Assembly: GCA_030065575.1 (NCBI GenBank)
Contig: JASJDZ010000014.1
Span: 1 to 60,054, forward strand
Reading direction: 5' to 3'
Source: Acidimicrobiia bacterium
GTDB taxonomy: Bacteria > Actinomycetota > Acidimicrobiia > Spongiisociales > UBA5794
Length of the DNA stretch: 60,054 nucleotides
Numbering within the stretch: the stretch's first letter is position 1; each line of letters opens with the position of its first letter. Shown here one piece after another: positions 41,647-50,038 of this stretch. The notes below the pieces were generated by a model, which saw only the letters and a program-made list of their open reading frames with translations, did no database searches and was not told the origin of the DNA. The position numbers were made by a program, and so were the translations under genes.

Positions 41647-43728
41647 ATGGCCGACATGGTGAGCGCAACCGCTAACTTTGGGACGTTCATGACCACGCTT
41701 CGCGCCAAGGCGCGGCAACTCGCCAACTCCAGAGGGCAGACCGCCTTCCTTGCTGCCGCGCTCGTCATCGGGTTCATCGTTGGTCTGGCCGTGGTCTTGC
41801 TCGTCATCCTGGTCGAAGCAGCCAGCGAGGGGGCAGCCTGGGTGCACGAGCAGGTAGGCAGCCATAGCGTTGGGTTCTTCCTGACCGTTCCCGCCGGCTT
41901 GCTCATTGCCTGGATCATCGCCGATCGGTTCTCCAAGAACATAGAAAGTGGCGGCGTGACCGAGACCATCTCCGCAGTCGGTCTGCGTGCCGGTTACCTA
42001 TCGACCCGCACCATCCTGCCCAAGATCGCCAGCACCGCGGCCACCCTGGGAGGAGGGGGAAGCGGTGGTCGGGAGGGCCCGATCGTGATGATCGGCGCCG
42101 CGATCGGATCTTCGCTGTCCCGCTACACCCGGTTCAGCGAGGACCGCATCCGTAGCCTGGTTGCCGCGGGGGCGGGCGCCGGCATCGGCGCAACTTTCGA
42201 TGCGCCAATCGCCGGGATGCTGTTCGCCATGGAAGTGATCCTCGGCAACCTCGCCATCCGCCATCTGAATGCTGTCGTCGTTGCATCCGTCGTGGCCGCG
42301 GTCACCACCCACACTCTGGTTGGCGAAGAACAGATTCTGTCCTCCCCCGGCGGTAGCTTCGATGACCCGCGCGAGTTGATCCTCTACCTCGTCCTCGGCC
42401 TGCTTGCCGTGGGAGCAGGGTTGCTCTTCGTCCGCATTCTCACCTGGGTCAACGACCTCAAGGCCCGATACCGGTACCCCGACTGGACTCGCCCACTCGC
42501 TGCCGGGTTGCTGATCGCCAGCATCGGCTTGATCGACGATCGCGCCCTCGGCACCGGTCAGGCGTTTCTCTCCGGGCTCATGCGAATCGAGAGCACATCC
42601 GGCACCGATCTGGTGTTGTGGACACTGCCGTTACTGATCCTGTTCAAGATGGTCACCAATGCGCTGACCCGATCCGGTGGCGGATCGGCGGGCACGTTCA
42701 TGCCCAGCCTCTTCATCGGGGGCATTCTCGGCACCGGCCTCGTGCTGGCCGTTGAGCCGCTGTGGTTCGGAGATCTCGAGCCGGCGTCATACGCCATGGT
42801 CGGTATGGCGGCGACGTTTGCTGCGGTGGCCCGGGCACCTCTCACTTCGATCATCATGGTGTTTGAGATCACCGGCAACTACGAGCTCGTGCTGCCGCTG
42901 ATGTTGGCCGCATCGATCGCATCGTTCATCGCCGATCGCATCCAGCCGGACAGCGTCTACACAATGCCGCTCACCAAGGCCGGGGTACACCTCGTGCAGA
43001 ACGAGGACGTTGATCTTCTCGACACCGTGACCGTGGGCGAAGTGATGACTCATCTCGACGACACACTGTCACCAACGATGACTATCGCCGAGGCCGCGCG
43101 GTTCCTCGATGAGTCCCGTCACCACGGCATGCCGGTCGTAGAGCAGAACGGGAGGCTGGCCGGCGTGCTGACCCTCATCGATGTCGCCCTGGCCGAAGGC
43201 GATCCGGAGCAGACACTGGTGCGGGACGCCATGACCGACCGGCCGATCACCGTCACCCCGACCATGCCGGTGTCATCCGCACTGGCTCGGATGGCTGCTC
43301 TCGGAGTAGGGAGATTGCCCGTGGTCGACGACGTTGACCCGAGGCGGTGCGTCGGCATGTTCCGCCGCAACAGCGTCGTCGCTGCCTACCACCACGCCCT
43401 GGGAGCAGTCACGGACCGCCACCTCTACCGGCAGCGCCTGCGCCAGCGAGTGCAGCCGGGGGCTACCTTCTACGAGGTACCGGTTCTGCCCGGGTCGGAG
43501 GCCGCCGGGCAGCTCATCAGGGACCTTCATTGGCCGGAGGAGGCCGTACTGGTTTCCATCCGGCGAGATGCCTCCGTGATCATCCCCCACGGCGACACCG
43601 TGCTGCGGGTGAATGACACGATCACGGCGTTCGGGCACGGGGACTCGCGCATCGCAGTTGCCTACCTCCTAGAGCAGAATCAGCCGGCCGACGGATCGGG
43701 CTCTGCCGGCTCGCCGGGCGACTCGTAG
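41647..43728 (+). CDS. ClC-family chloride transporter with CBS pair and TrkA-C domain
   Basis: 693 residues from ATG 41647; ATG 41689 is a shorter possibility. About ten or more membrane helices hold the ClC signatures GGGSGGREGP (gating glutamate E143), GAGAGIGATFDAPIAGMLFAME and GGGSAGTFMPSLFIGG. After residue ~450 come two CBS domains (LIDVALAEGDPEQTLVRDAM region), then a TrkA-C-like domain (YEVPVLPGSEAAGQLIRDL). The soluble domains suggest control by nucleotides. Whether it is a channel or an H+/Cl- exchanger cannot be decided. Confidence 0.93.
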   Translation: MADMVSATANFGTFMTTLRAKARQLANSRGQTAFLAAALVIGFIVGLAVVLLVILVEAASEGAAWVHEQVGSHSVGFFLTVPAGLLIAWIIADRFSKNIESGGVTETISAVGLRAGYLSTRTILPKIASTAATLGGGGSGGREGPIVMIGAAIGSSLSRYTRFSEDRIRSLVAAGAGAGIGATFDAPIAGMLFAMEVILGNLAIRHLNAVVVASVVAAVTTHTLVGEEQILSSPGGSFDDPRELILYLVLGLLAVGAGLLFVRILTWVNDLKARYRYPDWTRPLAAGLLIASIGLIDDRALGTGQAFLSGLMRIESTSGTDLVLWTLPLLILFKMVTNALTRSGGGSAGTFMPSLFIGGILGTGLVLAVEPLWFGDLEPASYAMVGMAATFAAVARAPLTSIIMVFEITGNYELVLPLMLAASIASFIADRIQPDSVYTMPLTKAGVHLVQNEDVDLLDTVTVGEVMTHLDDTLSPTMTIAEAARFLDESRHHGMPVVEQNGRLAGVLTLIDVALAEGDPEQTLVRDAMTDRPITVTPTMPVSSALARMAALGVGRLPVVDDVDPRRCVGMFRRNSVVAAYHHALGAVTDRHLYRQRLRQRVQPGATFYEVPVLPGSEAAGQLIRDLHWPEEAVLVSIRRDASVIIPHGDTVLRVNDTITAFGHGDSRIAVAYLLEQNQPADGSGSAGSPGDS

Positions 43729-43740
43729 CCACCGTTTTGG
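43729..43740. repeat. Partial copy of the 36.8-kb palindromic repeat arm
   Basis: CCACCGTTTTGG right after the ClC stop, identical to the outer arm of the composite repeat at 36770. In both places the arm follows directly on a TAG stop. The rest of the unit is not conserved here, although CTTTGGCGCTACGG follows 22 bases later. Confidence 0.4.
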
Positions 43741-43785
43741 GACGAGCTGGATGCGTAATGCTTTGGCGCTACGGCCAGGTGTCGA

Positions 43786-43791
43786 TACATT
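43786..43791 (+). promoter_or_regulatory. Leaderless -10 element for manC
   Basis: TACATT with 6 nt before GTG 43798, the same spacing as for the other leaderless genes here. This supports the GTG and not the ATG 3 bases earlier as the start. Confidence 0.5.
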
Positions 43792-43797
43792 GGCATG

Positions 43798-44895
43798 GTG
43801 ACTGAATACCAACACGTAGTACCCGTCCTGATGTCGGGTGGATCCGGGACCCGGCTCTGGCCGGCATCCAGGTCCGATCGCCCCAAACAATTCCTGCCCC
43901 TGGTCGACGATCGCACGATGGTCCGCGCCACCATCGATCGCCTCGACGGGCTCGACACGGCACCACCGTTGATCGTCGCCAATGCGACCCACGCCGACCT
44001 GGTCCGGGCCGAATTGGAGGGCGCCGGCTACGACGGTGACCGAATGATTCTGGAGCCCGTCGGCCGCAACACAGCACCGGCCGCAGCCGTCGCAGCGCTG
44101 GAACTGACCCGGAACGGCGATGACCCCCTGATGCTGCTGCTTCCCGCCGACCACGTGATCGAGGACGAAGCTGCGTTTCACGGCGCCACCCGGCATGCTT
44201 GCCAGCTGGCTGCCGACGGCCGCCTGGTGACGTTCGGTATCGTTCCCGATCGCCCCGAGACCGGCTACGGGTACATCCGAACGGGTGCACCAATCGACGA
44301 TGCAGCACTGATCGTTGCCGAGTTTGTCGAGAAGCCGAACGCCGCAACTGCTGCGAGCTACGTGACGAGCGGCAACTACCTGTGGAACAGCGGCATGTTC
44401 GTCTTCCGCTGCTCGGACTACCTGGAGGCTCTGGGCGAGTTCGCCCCGCAAATCAAAGAAGGCTGCGAGATGACGCTCGATCAGTCGAAACGAAGCGGAG
44501 GGGTCTACCTCGACTCCGAGCTGTTTGCGGCGACGCCTTCGGACTCGATCGACTACGCCGTGATGGAGCACACCACCGCCGGCGCTGTTGTCCCGCTCAA
44601 CGCCGGCTGGAACGATGTCGGGTCGTGGACGGCTCTTCACGCTATCGCCGCTCGCGACGAGGCGGGCAATGTAGTGATCGGCGACGTCACCGTTATCGAG
44701 AGCTCCGGTTCCTACATCCGGGCCGACGGCCGTCTCGTCACCGTCGCCGGCCTGGAGAATGCCGTCGTGATCGACACACCGGACGCCTTACTCGTGACCA
44801 CCCTCAATCGAGCCCAACTCGTGAAGGATGTGGTTGACAAGCTGCAGGAGGAAGGCCGCGACGAAGCCATCCGTTCGACCGGTTTGGAGGCGTGA
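43798..44895 (+). CDS. manC: Mannose-1-phosphate guanylyltransferase
   Basis: 365 residues from GTG 43798. The nucleotidyltransferase signature LMSGGSGTRLWPASRSDRPKQ is at the N-terminus, FVEKPNAATAASYV and NSGMFVF follow, and the protein ends with the beginning of the left-handed helix but without the isomerase domain of bifunctional AlgA/ManC, so it is monofunctional. It forms GDP-mannose from mannose 1-phosphate and GTP for glycan synthesis. The next gene starts 1 base after its stop region. Confidence 0.93.
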   Translation: MTEYQHVVPVLMSGGSGTRLWPASRSDRPKQFLPLVDDRTMVRATIDRLDGLDTAPPLIVANATHADLVRAELEGAGYDGDRMILEPVGRNTAPAAAVAALELTRNGDDPLMLLLPADHVIEDEAAFHGATRHACQLAADGRLVTFGIVPDRPETGYGYIRTGAPIDDAALIVAEFVEKPNAATAASYVTSGNYLWNSGMFVFRCSDYLEALGEFAPQIKEGCEMTLDQSKRSGGVYLDSELFAATPSDSIDYAVMEHTTAGAVVPLNAGWNDVGSWTALHAIAARDEAGNVVIGDVTVIESSGSYIRADGRLVTVAGLENAVVIDTPDALLVTTLNRAQLVKDVVDKLQEEGRDEAIRSTGLEA

Positions 44896-44896
44896 C

Positions 44897-45391
44897 TTGG
44901 AGAACTTCTGGGAGATTGCACTACCGCTGTTGGCGCTGTTCGGATCGATCATCCTTGCCGTAGTTCTTCTGGCACGAGCCCGGCAGAGCGCCCGGCCCAA
45001 AGAGGAAGAAGAAGAGAAGCGGGCGTACCCGCCATCGGCAAGCCGACGACAGAAGAAGATCCTCGCCCAGTTCGAGCCCGATCCGGAGATACCCACTCTG
45101 ATGGACATGGTTCGCGCCGAAATCGAGGAGCTCGGGATCGAAGAGATACCGGGCGGCGAAGGCGTCGGCGGGGCCGTGCTGCTCAAGGTCTACCGCCGTG
45201 ACTGGAAGGATACGTGGTCCCAGGACGACATCGAGTTTCGTGTCGCCGAGGGCGTCGACCCCGGTGCTGCGGAAGAAGACGACGTTGTGCTGATCGGCAA
45301 GGAGGGCGCCGAGCCGCCCGAAGACGACGAAACCGGAAGTGACTCAGGTCAGGGCAGCGAAGCTGCTCCCCCGTCGCCACCGGATGAGTAG
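44897..45391 (+). CDS. Membrane-anchored acidic protein of unknown function
   Basis: 164 residues from TTG 44897, preferred because GGAGG (44886-44890) is 6 nt upstream. One N-terminal membrane helix (ALPLLALFGSIILAVVLLA), a basic/acidic stretch (EEEEEKRAYPPSASRRQKK), a middle region (IPTLMDMVRAEIEELGIEEIPGG) that may form a small alpha/beta domain ending with a beta-rich VLLKVYRRDWKDTW, and a very acidic tail. The N-terminal helix precedes a cytoplasmic domain by charge. Likely co-transcribed with manC. I do not recognise the family. Confidence 0.6.
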   Translation: MENFWEIALPLLALFGSIILAVVLLARARQSARPKEEEEEKRAYPPSASRRQKKILAQFEPDPEIPTLMDMVRAEIEELGIEEIPGGEGVGGAVLLKVYRRDWKDTWSQDDIEFRVAEGVDPGAAEEDDVVLIGKEGAEPPEDDETGSDSGQGSEAAPPSPPDE

Positions 45392-45589
45392 GGCTGCGGC
45401 CGGGATCACTGTCAGCGAACCGACCACGGCGACGGTAGCGAGCCTCTCCGAGCAGGTCGGGGCACAGTCTCCGCCTGACAAATCGACGGATCGGATCACC
45501 ACCGCGGGGCGAATCTGCGAATCCAAACCCTGCCCTGCGGCCGTTACCCGGCGACCCACCTGATTGCGATTAACGTAGCAACACTTCAT

Positions 45590-46417
45590 ATGGATTTCTG
45601 TTTTCATTGTGGACACAAGACCGACCCCGACTGGGTGTTTTGCCGCGCCTGCGGCAGCGCCCTCGAAGACGACGCCGACCTTGCAGTGCCGGTGCAAAAC
45701 GCCGGTACCCCAAAGGTCGAGCTGATCAGTCGCGGATGGGACGAGGAGATCGTTGAGACCATCGAGGTGAGCGACGACCCGCTCACCTATGAGGAAGTGA
45801 CCCCCGCCCCCGTACCGCCGGGCGGCATCGAGATCAAGGTCGACGACATCACCGTCATCGAGGCAACCGACGCAGATCCGGCGCCGGATCCGGTAGAACC
45901 GCCCGACCCGTGGAACCATCTGCGCCCGAGAGGTGAGCTACCTCCGCTGCGTCACCACGTGACGCGACCCGGTCGAGTCGGCCAGGCGTTAGCGCTACTC
46001 GCTGCGCTGGGTGCGCTCAGTGCCGCAGCTATTCACTTCTACCTCAACACCCAACTCAACGCCTTCAGCGATGGCACGGCGACGGCACGGACCATCGACG
46101 ACCTACGAGCGATTGCCGACATGAGCTTGATCGTTGCGGCATCGCTCGTCTTAGTAGCAGCCGGTGGCCTGTCCTGGTGGGCCTACCGCTCACTGCCCGG
46201 CGCCTACTTCCGCCGGGGACAGGGAGGGACTGTCGCTTTTGGTGCTCTTGTTGCCGGAGTCGGGCTGGTGGGGTGGTCTCTTCTGGTCGACGCCGATAGC
46301 TTGACGCGGGCGATCGGCACCAACAGCCTGATCGTGCTCGGCCTTGGCCTTGTTATGGCAGCTTGCCTAGCTGCAGTACGAGCCGTGGATCGGATCGACC
46401 GCAGGGAACCTGCGTGA
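45590..46417 (+). CDS. Zinc-ribbon membrane protein
   Basis: 275 residues. Two CxxC knuckles at the N-terminus (FCFHCGHK and FCRACGSA) form a zinc ribbon, followed by an acidic Pro-rich linker to about residue 115 and four membrane segments (about 125-147, 175-197, 208-230, 237-258). This is the zinc-ribbon plus TM plan of many uncharacterised actinobacterial membrane proteins. No ribosome-binding site precedes the ATG; TAACGT at 45571-45576 is a possible -10 for a nearly leaderless message. The stop overlaps the next gene by 4 bases (GTGA). Confidence 0.65.
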   Translation: MDFCFHCGHKTDPDWVFCRACGSALEDDADLAVPVQNAGTPKVELISRGWDEEIVETIEVSDDPLTYEEVTPAPVPPGGIEIKVDDITVIEATDADPAPDPVEPPDPWNHLRPRGELPPLRHHVTRPGRVGQALALLAALGALSAAAIHFYLNTQLNAFSDGTATARTIDDLRAIADMSLIVAASLVLVAAGGLSWWAYRSLPGAYFRRGQGGTVAFGALVAGVGLVGWSLLVDADSLTRAIGTNSLIVLGLGLVMAACLAAVRAVDRIDRREPA

Positions 46418-46956
46418 GCGATCGCAAGGTCGTCGCCGTCTTCGGCTCTTCCCAAGCTCGACCCGGTGGCGGCGAGTACGAAACCGGATTGCGCTGCGGT
46501 CGCCTGCTCGCCGAAGCGGGCCTGACTGTGGCCACAGGGGGCTACGGAGGCCTCATGGAGGCCGTTTGCCGGGGGGCAGCGGAAGCGGATGGGGAGACGA
46601 TCGGGGTCACTGCGCCAACGGTGTTCCCGGGACGCGCGGGCGCCAACCGATGGGTGCAAACAGAGATGCCGGCCGAGGATCTCATCCGGCGGATCGCCCT
46701 GCTCACCGATGTAGCCGACGCCTACGTCGCCCTGCCCGGCTCCATCGGGACTCTGGCCGAGCTGGTGGTCGCGTGGAACCTGGCATTTGTTGCCCCGCTC
46801 GCCGACCGGCCCTTTGGCCCGATTGCGACCGTCGGAGAAACATGGAGCGAACTCGTACCCCTGCTCAACACGAAGCTCGCCAGCGACCGATCCTCCATCG
46901 CAACCTGCGCCACCGTAGAAGAGGCGGTGGCTCACATCGCGACCGAGCTCGCCTAG
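46414..46956 (+). CDS. LOG/TIGR00725-type Rossmann protein
   Basis: 180 residues from GTG 46414. Rossmann N-terminus VVAVFGSSQARPGGG, GLTVATGGYGGLMEAVCRGA, and the signature LPGSIGTLAELVVAW where the LOG-family PGGxGTxxE has Ser for the second Gly. The family includes cytokinin-activating nucleoside 5'-monophosphate phosphoribohydrolases, but bacterial members often act on nucleotides generally, and the substrate here is unknown. It is coupled to the zinc-ribbon gene by the GTGA overlap and converges on the next minus-strand gene by 4 bases. Confidence 0.8.
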   Translation: MSDRKVVAVFGSSQARPGGGEYETGLRCGRLLAEAGLTVATGGYGGLMEAVCRGAAEADGETIGVTAPTVFPGRAGANRWVQTEMPAEDLIRRIALLTDVADAYVALPGSIGTLAELVVAWNLAFVAPLADRPFGPIATVGETWSELVPLLNTKLASDRSSIATCATVEEAVAHIATELA

Positions 46957-48773
46957 GGCAACCGAACCTCCGCATCGGCAACGACGTCTCGCACCGCCGC
47001 AGCTATCTCCCCGGACCGCGGGTTGCCTGCGGTGACACCGGCCTCCACTTCGTCGAGGCGGTCGTAGAGCGCGTTCCACTGCGCCTCCTCGCCCGCAACC
47101 AACCCGGGCAGATCGCCCACCATCGCATCGACGGCTGCAAGTCTTCGGACTGCGTTGGTCAGGTAGAGGTCGGGATCGGGAGCCCGTTCGAGCGCAAAGA
47201 GGGCCATCCGCAGTGTCGTCATCGTGATCGGGAGATGCGACGCAAACGCACCAGTGAACGGATCCAGCAGCGCCTTGTGGGGCATAGCCAGGGCACTGAA
47301 GAGCCGCGTCCGAATCAGGTCGCCGATGTGGTTGGAGCCGGAGGCATCCCCGAGCAGGTTGGGGATGATCTCAGTTTTGTCGTGCCGCATCCGCAAAGAC
47401 GCCGCGTGCAGATACGCGGGACGCAGGTCGGCAGCGCCGAGACCCGAGAGAATGTACGCCTGATCCTCAGCCCGACCAAAAAAAGTGGGTGTGAACAGCC
47501 GCCAGCGGCGCAGCGTATCCACGCGCACGCCGTTGACCCCGCCGGTCACGTGAACCCGCTCGATCGGGTCTCCGGCCGGAGCACAGATCTCAGCTTCCGT
47601 TGAGATTGCCTGAGGAAGCCTCGGCCAGAAGAAAACATCCTCCCCTGAGGCCGGCTGACCGGCACGAACATCCGGCGTGAAGACAGATGAGGCAACGTCG
47701 GCGGCATTGACCAGGCCTCCGGCAATGAGACCAAGATCGAGAACTGCTCCGTTGGCGCCAACCCCCGCTGCCCCCCAATCGGCAGTAAGGAAACTCTCGA
47801 ATGCAGACATACCTGTAGCTGCCACGAGCTCGCGTTGCGGGAAGGACTGGTCGAGGTCGATCTTGAAGGTAGCCCGCACTCGAGCATCGACACACACCGA
47901 CCAGACAGCAGCAATCGCTTTCAAGAAGCTGTAGTGCCGGCCATACTCGCCAGAGACCCCGAGCACATCGAACCCACCCGGCTCATCGGGCCCCAGCGCC
48001 GAGCGCAGTGATCGGGCTCTGCTCTCGTCGAATACGAACACGCGAAGGTGGCGCAGCGGGGGGAGGTCCCGCACAACACGCTCGACATAGCGAATGGGCG
48101 CATCTGTGGGCTCGCGGCTGGTCGTGGAGACGGACAGCGCTATTGCAAGAGGTCCCCACCAGCCGGGGTGACGGTCGAGCTCGAACCCGACTGCCTCATC
48201 CAGCCGCAGGAGGCCGTGAGCGAGTTCAGTGCGCTGCGCCGGGGTGTCCATCGGAATCGGATGGTCGAATGAGAAATCCCGACCGCCGTCATCGACCAGC
48301 ACGTTGGCGGTGAACAGGACTTCGGCAATGGGATCGACGATCGGTTGCCCGCTGAGCGAGGTGATTTCCACTCGCCGCGTGCGACGGAGGGCGGCCACGG
48401 CAGCTTCCCGGTCGGCAAGAAGACCTACCCCTTCGGGAAAGGTCACCGACCAGACTCGCTCGGTCGAAGGATCAGTTGCCGCGGCTTGCAGGGAAGCGGC
48501 GAAGTCGGGGGTGTCTAGCGCACGAGTGGCGATCTCGCTCCTTACCTGCGGAATCGCCGCTCGGAAGAACCCGGGTACATCGCCCGGTTCCGCGAGCACA
48601 GAGTCGGCAGATGGAGCAACCTTGGCCAGGGCAGCGATGAAGGCCGCCGCATGGCGGCGGCTGTCGTCCGCAGCAAGCAACTCGAGGTCGAGAGGCAGAC
48701 GTGGGAAGGTACGCCGTCTGCTCAGCTGCTGGAGCAGACGGGCAAAGGTATCGATCGAGTCACTCAAGCGCAT
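46953..48773 (-). CDS. Probable novel GT-A-fold glycosyltransferase
   Basis: 606 residues from ATG 48773. No named family recognised. The middle holds GEYGRHYSFLKAIAAVWSVC followed by TFKIDLDQSFP, where D306/D308 resemble the GT-A metal-binding DxD, and a C-terminal block VHVTGGVNGVRVDTLRRW...FFGRAEDQAY with E436/D437, which looks like the acceptor/catalytic region of GT2-like enzymes. No membrane helices. It overlaps the GT4 glycosyltransferase stop by 14 bases and so belongs to the alpha-glucoside locus. The glycosyltransferase call is by pattern only. Confidence 0.5.
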   Translation of the reverse strand: MRLSDSIDTFARLLQQLSRRRTFPRLPLDLELLAADDSRRHAAAFIAALAKVAPSADSVLAEPGDVPGFFRAAIPQVRSEIATRALDTPDFAASLQAAATDPSTERVWSVTFPEGVGLLADREAAVAALRRTRRVEITSLSGQPIVDPIAEVLFTANVLVDDGGRDFSFDHPIPMDTPAQRTELAHGLLRLDEAVGFELDRHPGWWGPLAIALSVSTTSREPTDAPIRYVERVVRDLPPLRHLRVFVFDESRARSLRSALGPDEPGGFDVLGVSGEYGRHYSFLKAIAAVWSVCVDARVRATFKIDLDQSFPQRELVAATGMSAFESFLTADWGAAGVGANGAVLDLGLIAGGLVNAADVASSVFTPDVRAGQPASGEDVFFWPRLPQAISTEAEICAPAGDPIERVHVTGGVNGVRVDTLRRWRLFTPTFFGRAEDQAYILSGLGAADLRPAYLHAASLRMRHDKTEIIPNLLGDASGSNHIGDLIRTRLFSALAMPHKALLDPFTGAFASHLPITMTTLRMALFALERAPDPDLYLTNAVRRLAAVDAMVGDLPGLVAGEEAQWNALYDRLDEVEAGVTAGNPRSGEIAAAVRDVVADAEVRLP

Positions 48774-49965
48774 CCGCCATTGCTGCGGCCAGGATCTCGG
48801 CGGCGACTTCATAGGAGAAGTGCCGCTCTGCCCGCTCGTAGTTGCGCTCGACCGCACCGGCCCAACGATCCGGCTGTTCGATCCATCGGCGGGCGGTGGC
48901 AACAACTTCGTCGGAGAGGAACCCGTCCATTTCTATAGCCTCGAGCCCGGTGGCGGCGATGTCCGCCACGTAGACCGGGTATCGGTTGACCAGAATCGGC
49001 CGGCGGTAGTAGATCGCCTCGAGTAGGGCGTTCCCAAATCCCTCTATCCGGCTCGGATAGGCAACGAGGTCGGCCGCCGCGTATGCGTCGGCCAGCGCTG
49101 CAGCCGGGACGGCGGGCACAATGCGGAAGTCGACACCGAGGTGAACAGCCCGCTCAGCCAGTTCTGTCAGGTAGTCACTTCCCTCATCTGGCTCGGGGTG
49201 GGTCACCACTACACATGGGGAGAGATCGGCAAGGTGGGCGGCCAGCGCGATGGTGTCCTCGATTCGCTTACGAGGCACCATCCGGGTGGGCTGCAGAATG
49301 AGCGGCCGGTCGTCGTCGATGCCGGCGTTTCGACGGAAGAGACCGCCGTCGCCGTCACGGGGCGGATTTGCGAAGTCCATGATGTTGGGGAGTACCGAAG
49401 CCTGCGCTCCGGTTCGGTCGTGGAGGGCGTCGCGAGCCAGGGTGTTGATTACGAGATGCGAGAACTCCGGCCCGACTGCAGGGAACGCCTCCTCGAGGTA
49501 GCCGCCGATTCCGTTGGGCCAGAACCGCTCCCGCTCCCAGGCGAAGTCGTGATGGTGGGCCAGCACCGGGATACTCTCAGATCGTGCGAGACGAGCGATA
49601 GCGACACCCAGCGGAACCTGCATCGGGATGGCTAGGGCGTTCTGGGGCATCAGCAATTCGACACCGAACTCGCTCACAAACCGACTCAGCGCGCTCTGCA
49701 GCAAGCCGGCCCTGGTCTCGACCAATTCGAGAGACTCTGCTGAGCATTCGGCTACACCGAAGATCCGCCGGTTGAGCTCGCCGTTCTCAGTAGTGTCGAA
49801 GAAAGCCCTCTCGTCCTCCCGACCGGGACTGAAGTCGCCTTCGAGCCTTCCCCCGAACCAGCAAACCTCATTACCCAGCCCGGCGAGTACCTGCGCAATC
49901 TTGCGCGATTCCAGGGTCACTCCGTCGAGACCGGCGAAGCGAGTGCCGATCATCCCGATTCGCAT
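48760..49965 (-). CDS. Glycosyltransferase family 4
   Basis: 401 residues from ATG 49965. GT-B fold: N-terminal domain begins IGMIGTRFAGLDGVTLES, linker and C-terminal Rossmann part with LQPTRMVPRKRIEDTIALA, and the family E-x7-E motif at EGFGNALLEAIYY. GT4 enzymes transfer a sugar from a nucleotide sugar with retention. It is divergent from the GntR-SBP regulator (73 bases) and overlaps the GT-A-like gene. Its role beside an importer and phosphorylase is unclear: it may make the same kind of glucoside the cell also recovers. Confidence 0.85.
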   Translation of the reverse strand: MRIGMIGTRFAGLDGVTLESRKIAQVLAGLGNEVCWFGGRLEGDFSPGREDERAFFDTTENGELNRRIFGVAECSAESLELVETRAGLLQSALSRFVSEFGVELLMPQNALAIPMQVPLGVAIARLARSESIPVLAHHHDFAWERERFWPNGIGGYLEEAFPAVGPEFSHLVINTLARDALHDRTGAQASVLPNIMDFANPPRDGDGGLFRRNAGIDDDRPLILQPTRMVPRKRIEDTIALAAHLADLSPCVVVTHPEPDEGSDYLTELAERAVHLGVDFRIVPAVPAAALADAYAAADLVAYPSRIEGFGNALLEAIYYRRPILVNRYPVYVADIAATGLEAIEMDGFLSDEVVATARRWIEQPDRWAGAVERNYERAERHFSYEVAAEILAAAMADALE

Positions 49966-49989
49966 CGCCACGACCAACTCCAAGCGTTG

Positions 49990-50020
49990 TTGACATTTGA
50001 CTTCGAACGACGACAATTAT
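49990..50020 (+). promoter_or_regulatory. Promoter of the GntR-SBP regulator gene
   Basis: A perfect -35 TTGACA (49990-49995) and a -10-like AATTAT (50015-50020) 19 nt later, 18 bases before ATG 50039. The candidate operator at 49997-50016 fills the spacer. Confidence 0.45.
49997..50016 (-). promoter_or_regulatory. Candidate operator copy 1 (TTGTCGT-N8-GTCAA)
   Basis: Read on the minus strand: TTGTCGT, 8 bases, GTCAA. All 12 fixed positions are shared with the site at 55616-55635. It lies between the regulator -35 and -10, where a repressor would block transcription, and in the gap shared with the divergent GT4 gene. The motif was found by eye after comparing the two gaps. Confidence 0.45.
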
Positions 50021-50038
50021 GGCGCACAAGCGAGCACC

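Noticed and set aside
49997-50038. TTG 49997 as the start of the GntR-SBP gene
   Set aside because: It would put the start inside the proposed operator and promoter; ATG 50039 directly precedes the GntR domain.
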